Assembly (NCBI GenBank): GCA_963678445.1
Contig: OY782877.1
Span: 1,612,001 to 1,676,000, forward strand
Length of the DNA stretch: 64,000 nucleotides
Direction: 5' to 3'
DNA from: G963678445 sp963678445
GTDB taxonomy: Bacteria > Hydrogenedentota > Hydrogenedentia > Hydrogenedentales > G963678445
Below, one piece after another: positions 36,139-44,981 of this stretch (the first letter of the stretch is position 1; every line of letters starts with the position of its first letter). Position numbers and translations under genes: made by a program. The notes beneath the pieces are model-generated. The model was not told the origin of the DNA and did no database searches. It was given only the letters and a program-made list of their open reading frames with translations.

Positions 36139-37539
36139 TTATTGATTCTCTTCCATCTTTTTCGCCTTTTCGACGACTTCTTCGATAGCGCCGCAGTAGA
36201 GGAAGGCAGCTTCGGGCAGATGGTCGTGTTTTCCATCGAGAATTTCTTTGAAACTGCGGATGGTATCTTCGACGGATACGTATTGACCGGGCATGCCCAT
36301 AAACTGTTCGGCGACGGAGAAGGATTGGGACAGAAAGCGTTGGATGCGGCGTGCGCGTGCAACGGTAATCCTGTCGTCTTCGGAGAGTTCGTCCATACCC
36401 AGAATGGCGATGATGTCTTGCAGGTCTTTGTAGCGCTGCAGAATTTCCTGTACGGAACGGGCAACGCGGTAGTGCTCGTCGCCGACGATACGCGGGTCGA
36501 GGATTCGACTGCTGGAGTCGAGCGGGTCGACGGCGGGATAGATTCCCAACTCTACGATCTGACGTGACAACACGGTGGTGGCGTCAAGGTGGGCAAAGGT
36601 TGTGGCCGGTGCGGGGTCGGTCAAGTCGTCCGCAGGGACGTAAACGGCCTGTACTGAAGTAATCGATCCTTTTTTCGTCGAGGTAATGCGTTCCTGCAGT
36701 TCACCCATTTCGGTGGAGAGGGTGGGCTGATATCCCACGGCGCTGGGCATGCGGCCCAGGAGCGCGGAGACTTCGGAACCGGCCTGGGTGAAACGGAAGA
36801 TGTTGTCGATGAACAAAAGCACGTCCTGTCCCATTTCATCGCGGAAATACTCGGCAGCGGTGAGACCGGTCAATGCTACGCGGGCACGGGCGCCGGGAGG
36901 CTCGGTCATCTGTCCGTAAATGAGGGCGGTTTTGTCGATCACGCCGGACTCTTTCATTTCAAGCCAAAGGTCGTTTCCTTCACGGGTACGTTCGCCAACG
37001 CCCGCGAATACGGAGTAACCACCGTGCTGCTTGGCAACGTTGTTGATCAGTTCCATGATCAACACGGTTTTGCCTACGCCGGCTCCGCCGAAGAGACCGG
37101 TTTTTCCGCCACGGGAGTAAGGGGCCAGCAGGTCGATCACCTTGATGCCGGTTTCGAACATTTCCGTGGAGGTCTGTTGCATTTCAAAGGTAGGCGTTTC
37201 GCGGTGAATAGGCCAGCGCACTTTGGCATCGATATCTCCCAGTTCGTCTACGGGTTCGCCGATGACGTTGAGGATACGGCCCAATACTTCTTCGCCTACC
37301 GGCGTGGAGATGTATTCACCGGTGTCTTTGACCTTCATGCCACGCACAAGACCGTCGGTGGAGTGCATGGAAATGGTGCGCACGGTGTTTTCACCCAAGT
37401 GTTGCGCCACTTCGCATGTGAGCACTTCGCCATTTTCGCGTTCAATGGTCAACGCGTTGTAGATGGGCGGTAATTCGCCCGGCTCAAACTTTACGTCCAC
37501 CACGGGACCAATCACTTGTGCTATTCGACCTGCGTTCAT
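36139..37539 (-). CDS. atpD: ATP synthase beta subunit
   Basis: A 466-residue catalytic subunit of F1. The P-loop GGAGVGKTV, the adjacent GERTREGNDL and DNIFRFTQAGSEVSALLGRMPSAVGYQPTL are intact. The frame opens 25 codons earlier, but ATG 37539 (MNAGRIAQVIGPVVDV) has GGGAG 6 bases upstream and matches the family start. Confidence 0.98.
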   Translation of the reverse strand: MNAGRIAQVIGPVVDVKFEPGELPPIYNALTIERENGEVLTCEVAQHLGENTVRTISMHSTDGLVRGMKVKDTGEYISTPVGEEVLGRILNVIGEPVDELGDIDAKVRWPIHRETPTFEMQQTSTEMFETGIKVIDLLAPYSRGGKTGLFGGAGVGKTVLIMELINNVAKQHGGYSVFAGVGERTREGNDLWLEMKESGVIDKTALIYGQMTEPPGARARVALTGLTAAEYFRDEMGQDVLLFIDNIFRFTQAGSEVSALLGRMPSAVGYQPTLSTEMGELQERITSTKKGSITSVQAVYVPADDLTDPAPATTFAHLDATTVLSRQIVELGIYPAVDPLDSSSRILDPRIVGDEHYRVARSVQEILQRYKDLQDIIAILGMDELSEDDRITVARARRIQRFLSQSFSVAEQFMGMPGQYVSVEDTIRSFKEILDGKHDHLPEAAFLYCGAIEEVVEKAKKMEENQ

Positions 37540-37636
37540 TTGTTTCTCCCACGCGCATGGCGTTTGCCATGTGTTTATCGATGTCGCGTGCACGCCTTGT
37601 GTAACACGCTTCACCAGGCGGCGTCTGCCGCCGGGG

Positions 37637-38545
37637 CTACAGCGCTTCCGCGCCGCTAATCACTTCTATAAGTTCGGTTGTAATAGCGTCTTGTCGCGCC
37701 CGGTTGTATTGCAAGGTCAGACGCCCGATCACTTCACCCGCGTTACGGGTAGCAGCATCCATGGCTGTCATCCGAGCGCCATGTTCACTGGCGGCGGATT
37801 CGTTTAACACCCGGTGCATCTGTACTTGCATATGGCGTAACAAGAGGTTTCCGAGCACTTCTGACTGCGAAGGCTCGTAAATATAGTCAACAGAGGTCGT
37901 GGCGGTTTCCGATGGTGCAGATTCCGCATCGGCAGTTGTTTCCGTCTCTGTAGGCTCCGTCGCATCGGCTTCGAAGGGCAAAAAGCGTTCCAAGGTAACG
38001 TTTTGCTGGACTGCGGATTTGAATTCGTTGTAGAGGCAGTAGACTTCGTCAACGCCACCGCGCATGAAATCTGCCGCGACGTCATCAATGATATCGCCAG
38101 CGGTATGCAACACGGAGCCATCGTATACATCGCTGAATCGGGCGCGGATGGTGACAGGACGACGACGAAGGACCTCGTGCCCTTTACGTCCAACCACGGT
38201 AATCTCGACGGTGCGCCCTGCGAATTGACTCCGCACTACCTCAAGTGCATGGTTAACAATATTTGCGTTGAATCCACCGCAAAGCCCGCGGTCCGAAGTA
38301 ACTACGATCAGGCCGATTTTCCCTTCTCCGCCACCGGGACGCAGCAGGGGGTGCTTGTCTCGATCCGCACAACGCGCTACCTGATTGACCAGATTACGCA
38401 TCTGATACGCATACGGTCGTGTCAGCACAATTGCTTCCTGCGCACGCCGCAACTTGGCCGCCGCCACCATTTTCATCGCCCGGGTAATTTTCTGCGTGCT
38501 TTGTACGCTGGTAATTCGCCGTTTTATGTCGCGCAGACTCGCCAT
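37637..38545 (-). CDS. atpG: ATP synthase gamma subunit
   Basis: A 302-residue rotor shaft subunit. The N-terminal coiled-coil helix SLRDIKRRITSVQSTQKITRAMKMVAAAK and the C-terminal helix NRARQDAITTELIEVISGAEAL are canonical. A Thr/Glu/Ala-rich insertion of about 30 residues (about 195-230, TEPTETETTADAESAP) lies in the Rossmann-like domain and makes the protein slightly longer than usual. Confidence 0.97.
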   Translation of the reverse strand: MASLRDIKRRITSVQSTQKITRAMKMVAAAKLRRAQEAIVLTRPYAYQMRNLVNQVARCADRDKHPLLRPGGGEGKIGLIVVTSDRGLCGGFNANIVNHALEVVRSQFAGRTVEITVVGRKGHEVLRRRPVTIRARFSDVYDGSVLHTAGDIIDDVAADFMRGGVDEVYCLYNEFKSAVQQNVTLERFLPFEADATEPTETETTADAESAPSETATTSVDYIYEPSQSEVLGNLLLRHMQVQMHRVLNESAASEHGARMTAMDAATRNAGEVIGRLTLQYNRARQDAITTELIEVISGAEAL

Positions 38546-38628
38546 GTTTCAGTGCCTTACTATTTGGAAATCGGAATAAAAAACAACATTATGCGGCTTC
38601 AGGCGTTAGCCATTACCGCTGGGCCGCC

Positions 38629-40155
38629 TCAGGCTTCCTGTTTTTCACGCTGGGCAAAACTGTCCGTAAAGGATACAAGAACCGCGTTGATTTTTTCTTT
38701 CAATGCATCATCCATTTCGCCTTTTTCCAGCAATTCTTCCAGCAATTCCTTGTGCTGTGTATCAAAATGCGTAAACATTTCTTTTTCATACCGCGACACC
38801 GCGTTTACCGCAACCTTGTCGAGATACCCCTGGGTTGCCGCGTAGATAATCAATACCTGCTTTTCAACCGACTGGGGAACGTACTGTCCCTGTTTCAAGG
38901 TCTCTACCAAACGCGCACCGCGATTCAGTTGTGCGAGGGTCGCTTTGTCCAAATCGCTGCCAAACTGTGCAAAGGCTTCCAGTTCGCGATATTGCGCCAG
39001 CTCAAGACGCAAGGAACCGGCTACTTTTTTCATCGCTTTAATCTGTGCATTACCGCCTACACGCGATACGCTGATACCGGCGTTGATAGCGGGACGCACC
39101 CCGGAGTTAAACAGGTTGGATTCGAGGAAAATCTGTCCGTCAGTAATCGAAATGACGTTGGTCGGGATATACGCCGAGACGTCGCCCGCCTGCGTTTCAA
39201 TGATCGGCAGGGAAGTCAGGCTGCCGCCACCCAATTCATCGCTCATCCTGGCGGCGCGCTCCAGCAGGCGGGAATGCAGGTAGAACACATCACCGGGGTA
39301 AGCTTCACGTCCGGGGGGGCGGCGCAGCAGCAATGAAAGCTGGCGGTAGGCGACGGCGTGTTTGGAGAGATCGTCGTAAATGACCAAAACGTGTTTTCCC
39401 TGATCGCGGAAGTATTCACCGATAGCGGTGCCGGAATAGGGAGCAATGTATTGCAGTGGCGCTGTTTCCGAAGCGGTCGCGGCGACTACACAGGTGTAAT
39501 CCATAGCGCCGTTTTCTTTCAACTCTTCCACTACGCGTGCAACCGTGGAGCGTTTTTGGCCCACGGCAACATAAATGCAGATGACGTCTGTCTCTTTCTG
39601 ATTCAAGATCGCGTCAATCGCCAGAGCTGTTTTTCCGGTCTGACGGTCGCCAATGATTAACTCTCGCTGACCACGACCAATCGGCGTCATCGAGTCCACC
39701 GCCTTCAGTCCCGTCTGCAAGGGCTCTTTCACCGGCTGGCGCGCCACAATGCCGGGCGCAATGCGCTCCACAGGGTTTACTTCGCTAGTCTCAATCGGAC
39801 CGCGTCCGTCGATAGGCTGGCCCAAGGCGTCGACCACGCGACCAATCATCGCATCACCGACCGGAATTGACGTGATTTGGCCGGTTCGTTTTACCGTGTC
39901 GCCTTCAGCAATCTTTTCGTAATCGCCGAAAAGCACCGCGCCAACGTTGTCCTCTTCCAGGTTCAGGACCATGCCCTTCACGTCGCCCGGAAAATCGAGC
40001 AACTCACCGGCCATGGCGTTTTCCAGCCCAAAGATACGGGCGATCCCGTCGCCGGCCTGGATCACCGTGCCCACCTCCGCCACCTCCACCGTTGCTTCGT
40101 AATCGGCTATCTGACGTTTGATAATTTCGGTAATCTCAGTCGCCTGGATTTTCAT
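38629..40155 (-). CDS. atpA: ATP synthase alpha subunit
   Basis: A 508-residue non-catalytic nucleotide-binding subunit of F1. The P-loop GDRQTGKTALAIDAI, the VGDAMIGRVVDALGQPIDG region and SVSRVGGNAQIKAMK are all standard, and the length is typical. It is separated from atpH by 172 bases, the widest gap in the operon, in which I see no gene. Confidence 0.98.
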   Translation of the reverse strand: MKIQATEITEIIKRQIADYEATVEVAEVGTVIQAGDGIARIFGLENAMAGELLDFPGDVKGMVLNLEEDNVGAVLFGDYEKIAEGDTVKRTGQITSIPVGDAMIGRVVDALGQPIDGRGPIETSEVNPVERIAPGIVARQPVKEPLQTGLKAVDSMTPIGRGQRELIIGDRQTGKTALAIDAILNQKETDVICIYVAVGQKRSTVARVVEELKENGAMDYTCVVAATASETAPLQYIAPYSGTAIGEYFRDQGKHVLVIYDDLSKHAVAYRQLSLLLRRPPGREAYPGDVFYLHSRLLERAARMSDELGGGSLTSLPIIETQAGDVSAYIPTNVISITDGQIFLESNLFNSGVRPAINAGISVSRVGGNAQIKAMKKVAGSLRLELAQYRELEAFAQFGSDLDKATLAQLNRGARLVETLKQGQYVPQSVEKQVLIIYAATQGYLDKVAVNAVSRYEKEMFTHFDTQHKELLEELLEKGEMDDALKEKINAVLVSFTDSFAQREKQEA

Positions 40156-40327
40156 TCCTTATGCTCCCAAATCTGCATCCAACCGGTTTCGGCTATTCTT
40201 CCATTGACCACCGGCGCCATTTTTTATGCATTAGGCAAGATCATATTCACAGGAAACGATCTTCATACCTTTATTTCCAACTTTGCTTCTCTACGTTATT
40301 CCCGCCCTGCACCACCAAATCACAGTT

Positions 40328-40864
40328 TCAAAGCAGGCTGGCACGTAACTGCTCTAAACGAGTGCGCACACTACCGTCGATCACGGCACCACCGATATGC
40401 GTCACTACCCCACCCAGGATTTCAGGCTCAACACGGCACTCCATCCGTACTTCTTTGCCGGAATATTGCGTCAAGGCCTTATTCAAGCGTGCCTGCCCGT
40501 TCTCGTCCAACGGTTCCGCTGTACACACCGCTGCGATGACCCGGTTAAGACGTTCATCCACCAACATGCTGAAAACACGGGCGACATCGCCCACCAAGGT
40601 AATACGTCCCCGCCGTAGCAGCGCATCTACCAACCGCCGCACCGCCTCCTGGGCACCCTCTTTTTCCAGTATTTCCGCCAAAACCGCCGCCCGTTTGTCT
40701 ACATCAATCACCGGATTTGCCAGTACACTATGCAAGTCATGATTGGATTCAAAAAGCTGGCCTAATTCCGCCAATGTCTGCGCAGCCATCTCGGCGTCTT
40801 CCGCCTTTGACAAGGAAGCACTCAGGCCATTGGCATAGCGCTCGGCTATCAAATAATTCTTCAT
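40328..40864 (-). CDS. atpH: ATP synthase delta subunit
   Basis: A 178-residue peripheral-stalk subunit that joins F1 alpha to the b subunits. The N-terminal helical domain (IAERYANGLSASL, ELGQLFESNHDL) and the C-terminal GGVVTHIGGAVIDGSVRTRLEQLRASL are characteristic. The start overlaps the preceding b-type gene by 4 bases. Confidence 0.95.
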   Translation of the reverse strand: MKNYLIAERYANGLSASLSKAEDAEMAAQTLAELGQLFESNHDLHSVLANPVIDVDKRAAVLAEILEKEGAQEAVRRLVDALLRRGRITLVGDVARVFSMLVDERLNRVIAAVCTAEPLDENGQARLNKALTQYSGKEVRMECRVEPEILGGVVTHIGGAVIDGSVRTRLEQLRASLL

Positions 40865-41616
40865 GCGCTCCCCTCCAACTCACGGGCAAACTGCTCCACC
40901 AATGTAGCCTCATGCGCAGCCGTCCGTTGCGCTTTGTACTGCGCTGCAACGGCGTCCACAGCCTGGTTAACCAATTCGCGTTTTACCAGCAGTTCCGCAG
41001 CATGAGCTTCCTCACGCTTACGATCTTCGCGCTCTTGGGCCATCACCTTGAGGCTGTGTTCATTGGCCAGTTCCAATTCCGCCAGTTCGCGGTCTAAGCC
41101 TTTTCGGGTATTGCTTGCGATCTTTTCTTCTTCTTCTGGAATGCCTGCCAGTTTCGCTTCTGCTGCCTCGCGACGCTCTCGCGCTTGCGCACGCGACTCG
41201 GCTGCCGCACTTAGTCGATCCCGAACTGCGGCTATTTGTTGGTCCAGGAAACCCAGCAGGGGTTTGGCGCCAAAATGAAGGGCTAACACGACGACTAATA
41301 GTCGATTAAAGAAATCAAAAAAGGTTTCGTAAAGAGCCTGACGTCGTTCTTCCTTTCGAAAGTCCGGCATGGCGCGGTATGTGGCAACGAACTCTGCGTC
41401 GGCCTGCGAAACTTCGTCCTGATGCAACCAGGGACGCTGTTCGTAGTGTTTAAAGGCGTCGCTTTTGCTGATGGACAAATATCGGCCATGGTCTGCCTTG
41501 TGTTGGTCCATGTACTCTTTGGAGAATCCAGGTGGCCCCAACAAAAAATTGGCGCCTAACCAGACGACCAGAGCGGTCAATCCGAATTTAAGCATGTATT
41601 TTTTTGTCGGACTCAC
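40861..41616 (-). CDS. atpF: ATP synthase b-type subunit with N-terminal extension and two membrane helices
   Basis: A 251-residue peripheral-stalk protein, about 90 residues longer than a usual b subunit. An extra membrane helix (about residues 8-27) precedes a polar stretch of about 70 residues. A second membrane helix follows (about 97-122, FFDFFNRLLVVVLALHFGAKPLLGFLDQQ), and then the long charged coiled coil typical of b (AVRDRLSAAAESRAQARERR onward). The polar stretch would lie outside the membrane on the F0 side, an arrangement I do not recognise from standard b subunits. It overlaps both neighbours by 4 bases. Two distinct b-type genes suggest a b/b' heterodimer. Confidence 0.88.
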   Translation of the reverse strand: MSPTKKYMLKFGLTALVVWLGANFLLGPPGFSKEYMDQHKADHGRYLSISKSDAFKHYEQRPWLHQDEVSQADAEFVATYRAMPDFRKEERRQALYETFFDFFNRLLVVVLALHFGAKPLLGFLDQQIAAVRDRLSAAAESRAQARERREAAEAKLAGIPEEEEKIASNTRKGLDRELAELELANEHSLKVMAQEREDRKREEAHAAELLVKRELVNQAVDAVAAQYKAQRTAAHEATLVEQFARELEGSA

Positions 41617-42044
41617 GCGCTTTTCCCTTCGATATGTAGTTGTTGTGCAATCTGTTGCTGCAAGGCATGCACCAATTCGGGGTATTCTTTGCGCTCTTGT
41701 TCTATTTGTTCCATGGCCTGAGCGCGCACTTGGGCAACTTCCTGTTCTTCCTGACGCTTCAACGCTTTTACTTTCTCATTGTGCGCATCCTGCGCCGCAC
41801 GCCGTGCGTGGTACACCGTGTGACTGGCTTCGCGGTGGATCGCAGTAATTTTGCGCGCATATTCCGTTTCAAGCGTTTCCGCCTTCTCCTTCTCCTCCTG
41901 CGTGGTATGGGCATCTTCCTCAAGCTGGTGCTCGCGATTATCCATCACTTGCAACAGGGGCTTAAAGACATAGGCCGACATCAGCCATAAAAAGCCGAGA
42001 AACATGCCCAGCACGATAAAGAGTGTCAGGTTAAGCGCTATCAT
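41613..42044 (-). CDS. atpF: ATP synthase b subunit (b'-type)
   Basis: A 143-residue peripheral-stalk subunit. One N-terminal membrane helix (about residues 5-27, LTLFIVLGMFLGFLWLMSAY) is followed by FKPLLQVMDNRE and a long charged coiled coil rich in Glu, Gln, Arg and Ala. The size is standard for b or b'. With the longer b-type gene downstream (4-base overlap) it would form the peripheral stalk. Confidence 0.94.
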   Translation of the reverse strand: MIALNLTLFIVLGMFLGFLWLMSAYVFKPLLQVMDNREHQLEEDAHTTQEEKEKAETLETEYARKITAIHREASHTVYHARRAAQDAHNEKVKALKRQEEQEVAQVRAQAMEQIEQERKEYPELVHALQQQIAQQLHIEGKSA

Positions 42045-42126
42045 AATTCAGGTTATCCTTGTTCCTCATGCGAAAACGAAGTCTGTTTTGTCTCCCCGCA
42101 ATCGCATCCATTGCGCGTCGCAGAAA

Positions 42127-42459
42127 TTATGCACCCACTACAAAGAGCATGAGCAAGGCGACGACCAATGAATAGATACCCGTGGATTCGGACACGGCCT
42201 GACCAATCAGCATGGTACGTGTCAACAAACCCGCTTCCTGTGGGGTGCGTCCAATCGCTTCGCACGCCTTACCCGCAGCAAAGCCTTCGCCAATTCCCGG
42301 TCCAATCGCGCCAAAGCCCATGCAAATACCCGCGCCGATAAGCGCGCCGGCTTTCATGATGTCCGCACCCACGATAGCGGCCGATTCTGCCGTTTGTGCG
42401 ACATCCGCCGTCTGGCCTACCACCGTCTGCATCATCGACATGATCGTCGTCAGGTCCAT
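42127..42459 (-). CDS. atpE: ATP synthase c subunit with two-carboxylate Na+-type site
   Basis: A 110-residue rotor-ring subunit with two membrane helices after a polar N-terminal extension of about 25-30 residues. Helix 1 has GPGIGEGFAAGKACE. Helix 2 has GQAVSESTGIYSLVVALL, where Glu91 is the ion-binding carboxylate and Ser92, Thr93 and Tyr96 match the Na+-coordinating residues of the Ilyobacter and Propionigenium c subunits. At the Gln32 position of those proteins there is Glu58, as in Fusobacterium nucleatum, whose ring has a two-carboxylate Na+ site. Na+ coupling is therefore likely, though not proved. It lies directly after the fused four-hairpin c-like gene. Confidence 0.96.
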   Translation of the reverse strand: MDLTTIMSMMQTVVGQTADVAQTAESAAIVGADIMKAGALIGAGICMGFGAIGPGIGEGFAAGKACEAIGRTPQEAGLLTRTMLIGQAVSESTGIYSLVVALLMLFVVGA

Positions 42460-42549
42460 TCCAATTTCCTTTCTTTCCGGTTCCTAGAAACCGACAGCTT
42501 GTGCAAAACCGTCTGCTTGTGCAGGCGGTATCCTTTTATTCAGAAGGTT

Positions 42550-43536
42550 TTAAACCACGTATAGCAAAAGTAGTGCGATAATCAGGGAGTAAATAGCGGT
42601 GGATTGCGACACTGCCTGCCCGATCATCATCGTACGCAAAATCAATGAGTCCAAACGGGGACGCGCTGCGGTAGCCTGGCATGCCGTGTCGCCAGCCAGT
42701 CCGCTGCCGATACCCGGGCCAATACCGCCAAATCCCGCGGCAACACCTGCGCCTAATGTCATGGCGAAACCGATGATTCCTGTCGGCAAATCGCGCAACG
42801 CGAACATCATGACGAAGGCGACCAGCATGCCGAAAATAGCTGGAGTCTGTGAGACGGCCTGGCCAATCAACATGGTGCGCATGGTGATCGATTGCGCCAT
42901 GGGCCAACGGGCAGCGCCGTGTACCGCCCCTGCGGCAGTGCTGCCGGAGCCGATGCCAGGGCCTAATGCGCCAGCCCCCATCGCCAGCCCGGAGCCGATG
43001 CAGATGCCAAAGGCGGACCAGAGCGAAGCGGGGGGATTGTAGATAAAAATCAGGATGAGTGAGATAACCGTGGCGAAAATGCTGGGGGATTGGGCTACTG
43101 CTTGCCCAATGATCATCATGGTGGAAACCGCGGTGGAGCGTCGCGGGTTGCGTGCGACCCCATCGCAGGCTTTGCCTGCGGGCCAACCGCAGCCCAAACC
43201 ACTGCCGAAGCAGCCTAAACCTACTGAGAGCCCCGCGCCAATCATAGCTGCGGCAAATCCTGCACCGCCTTCGGCTCCCGGTGATTTGAACAGGATCAGC
43301 AGGCCGACTACAAGTGCAAAGATCGAGGGACTACCGCCTACCGCCTGACCAATCAGCATCGTGCGTAACATACTGCTTTGTGTATCTGGCTGGCGCATGA
43401 TACCTTCGTTGGCTTGCCCTGCCGCCACCCCCATACCTACAGCGGCACCGACGCCGCCTAATCCCAGCGCAAAGCCCGCACCGATATAGCGTCCCAACAT
43501 TTCCCATGTTTGTGCGTCAAATTCCAACGTTTCCAC
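42550..43536 (-). CDS. Fused four-hairpin ATP synthase c-like protein lacking ion-binding carboxylates
   Basis: A 328-residue protein of four tandem c-subunit hairpins (eight membrane helices; about residues 17-83, 92-165, 172-246 and 253-328). Each second helix has the GQAV motif, but the essential Glu is replaced: Gly68 (GQAVGGSPS), Gln149 (GQAVAQSPS), Gln230 (GQAVSQTPA) and Gln311 (GQAVSQSTA). The helix-1 position that is Glu in the adjacent atpE is Met35, Cys116, Ser197 and Ser278. Hairpin 4 still keeps Ser, Thr and Tyr of the Na+ site. The gene has a GTG start 22 bases after atpB and sits before atpE, so it is part of the operon. It may join a mixed c ring as a silent sector. It is not a pseudogene: the frame and glycine pattern are intact. 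Confidence 0.9.
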   Translation of the reverse strand: METLEFDAQTWEMLGRYIGAGFALGLGGVGAAVGMGVAAGQANEGIMRQPDTQSSMLRTMLIGQAVGGSPSIFALVVGLLILFKSPGAEGGAGFAAAMIGAGLSVGLGCFGSGLGCGWPAGKACDGVARNPRRSTAVSTMMIIGQAVAQSPSIFATVISLILIFIYNPPASLWSAFGICIGSGLAMGAGALGPGIGSGSTAAGAVHGAARWPMAQSITMRTMLIGQAVSQTPAIFGMLVAFVMMFALRDLPTGIIGFAMTLGAGVAAGFGGIGPGIGSGLAGDTACQATAARPRLDSLILRTMMIGQAVSQSTAIYSLIIALLLLYVV

Positions 43537-43558
43537 CTATCCGCGTTTAGCGGGGCAT

Positions 43559-44317
43559 TTATTTAATGGCCACCGCGATGTATGTCAACGTAAGCATCGT
43601 AAACACGAACGCTTGTACGGTCCCCACGAAAAAGACAAAGAAGCCATCCATCCCCACGGCAAGCCAGCTGAAGTGGTATACCAGATTGGAGACCACGACA
43701 ATGATAATACCGCCGCCAATGATGTTGCCGAAGAGACGGAAGGAGATCGACACTATCTTGGCTAGCTCGCCAATAATATTCAGGGGAAAGAAGAAAAGGG
43801 CGGAAAGTTTTCCTGCGATGAGTGCGCCGCCTGTAGCCCCCTCTTGTGACCACATGGGGCCGGCCAGCTCTTCCAGGTAGCCTTTGAGGCCTTTTACGCG
43901 CAAGGAGCACCATGTGGCTATCGCCATCCCCATGATCCCCAAGCCCAAGGTGCAGTTAATATCTGCTGTGGGTTCTTCGAAAAGGGGCGTGGGAGGAAAA
44001 CCCATGAAATTGCTGAGTAGCAGAAAAAGGAACAGGGTAATGATCAGGGGGAAAAAACGGCGGTTTTCCTGGCGTGTTTCCAGTTCGAGTGAACTGCATA
44101 CCAAGCTGTCAAAGATACCGGTGAGTTGCTCGACCGCGAACTGTCCGCGTCCCGGCACCATGGCGAATTTTCGCACCGCCCAGTAGCTCAGACCAAATAT
44201 TGCCGCCATCACTACCAAAACATTGAATAGCGTGAGGACATTTATCCCGCCCAGCGGTATAGGGATATCCGTGAAGGGGATATAGTACCAAATGAGTCGT
44301 TCGCCGATACTTTCCAT
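43559..44317 (-). CDS. atpB: ATP synthase a subunit
   Basis: A 252-residue membrane stator that holds the ion half-channels. The essential arginine is in SISFRLFGNIIGGG (about residue 197), and LLLSNFMGFPPTP marks the conserved loop region. Five to six helices are visible, ending FVFTMLTLTYIAVAIK. It precedes the c-type genes as in standard operons. Confidence 0.97.
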   Translation of the reverse strand: MESIGERLIWYYIPFTDIPIPLGGINVLTLFNVLVVMAAIFGLSYWAVRKFAMVPGRGQFAVEQLTGIFDSLVCSSLELETRQENRRFFPLIITLFLFLLLSNFMGFPPTPLFEEPTADINCTLGLGIMGMAIATWCSLRVKGLKGYLEELAGPMWSQEGATGGALIAGKLSALFFFPLNIIGELAKIVSISFRLFGNIIGGGIIIVVVSNLVYHFSWLAVGMDGFFVFFVGTVQAFVFTMLTLTYIAVAIK

Positions 44318-44323
44318 AAGGCT

Positions 44324-44710
44324 CTAGTCTTCTCCTTGCCGCAAATCGAGGCCGGTCACCCCCAAAAATACGACCACGGCCCGTACTATAAATAGCGCCG
44401 CCGCCGCCGACAAAAATCCGTACAGACTACTTTGGTCGAGTGTATACGCTTTTACAAGCACAAGTCCATAAAGACCCATACGCACCACCGACCACCCCAC
44501 CAACGCCACCTTCCGTTCCCCATCTCCATGCTGCGCGAGTCGCGCCAATCGACGCGCCGACAACCAGAACTCCACTATGCCGCCAATACCGCCCAGCAGA
44601 ATTCCATGCATCACCACGGTGTTGAGCGGGTAGGCTACCACCGCCGCAACGAAGGTCAGTAACAGCGACAAGCGCACTGTCATCAATCGCATTCGTCTCA
44701 GCGGTCCCAT
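44324..44710 (-). CDS. atpI: ATP synthase I-like membrane protein
   Basis: A 128-residue protein with about four hydrophobic helices and a central basic loop (SARRLARLAQHGDGERK). Size, topology and position directly before atpB match the AtpI family, which assists c-ring assembly and may carry Mg2+. Sequence match is weak, so the call leans on context. The frame is open much further upstream, but ATG 44710 has GGGAG 5 bases before it and overlaps the previous gene by only 13 bases. Confidence 0.7.
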   Translation of the reverse strand: MGPLRRMRLMTVRLSLLLTFVAAVVAYPLNTVVMHGILLGGIGGIVEFWLSARRLARLAQHGDGERKVALVGWSVVRMGLYGLVLVKAYTLDQSSLYGFLSAAAALFIVRAVVVFLGVTGLDLRQGED

Positions 44711-44961
44711 GGAATCTCCCGCAATACTATCCGCACGGCGCCATAGGCGCCCAGAGCGATACCTAGTATAATGCCGACCACCACCATCCACGGCCCGCCT
44801 CCCCAATGGCGCATTCCCCATGCACCCAAGGCGACTCCGCCGATTATAGGAATCGACATCACCAGTCCTAACTGGCCCAACAACGCCGCCGCCGTCCAAA
44901 CTGTCACAGAGGTATGCGCATCACGCGTCCCTTGGTGTGTTTCGCGCTCTGCATTCCCCAT
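44698..44961 (-). CDS. AtpZ/AtpQ-like small membrane protein
   Basis: An 87-residue protein with two membrane helices (about residues 23-47 and 56-78) and Gly-rich turns (GGVALGAWGMRHWGGG). It is the first gene of the ATP synthase operon, a place often held by AtpZ or AtpQ, small proteins of the F0F1 accessory family linked to Mg2+/Ca2+ transport or ring assembly. An excellent Shine-Dalgarno (AAGGAGGTG) lies 8 bases before the ATG. A clear operon promoter was not found upstream; the nearest TTGACA on this strand lacks a good -10. Confidence 0.75.
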   Translation of the reverse strand: MGNAERETHQGTRDAHTSVTVWTAAALLGQLGLVMSIPIIGGVALGAWGMRHWGGGPWMVVVGIILGIALGAYGAVRIVLREIPWDR

Positions 44962-44981
44962 GCGTATACACCTCCTTCAAC

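Noticed and set aside
42550..43536. Pseudogene or assembly artefact made of atpE copies
   Set aside because: The four hairpins differ from each other and from atpE at most positions, the frame is intact, and the carboxylate is consistently replaced, which decay or misassembly would not produce.
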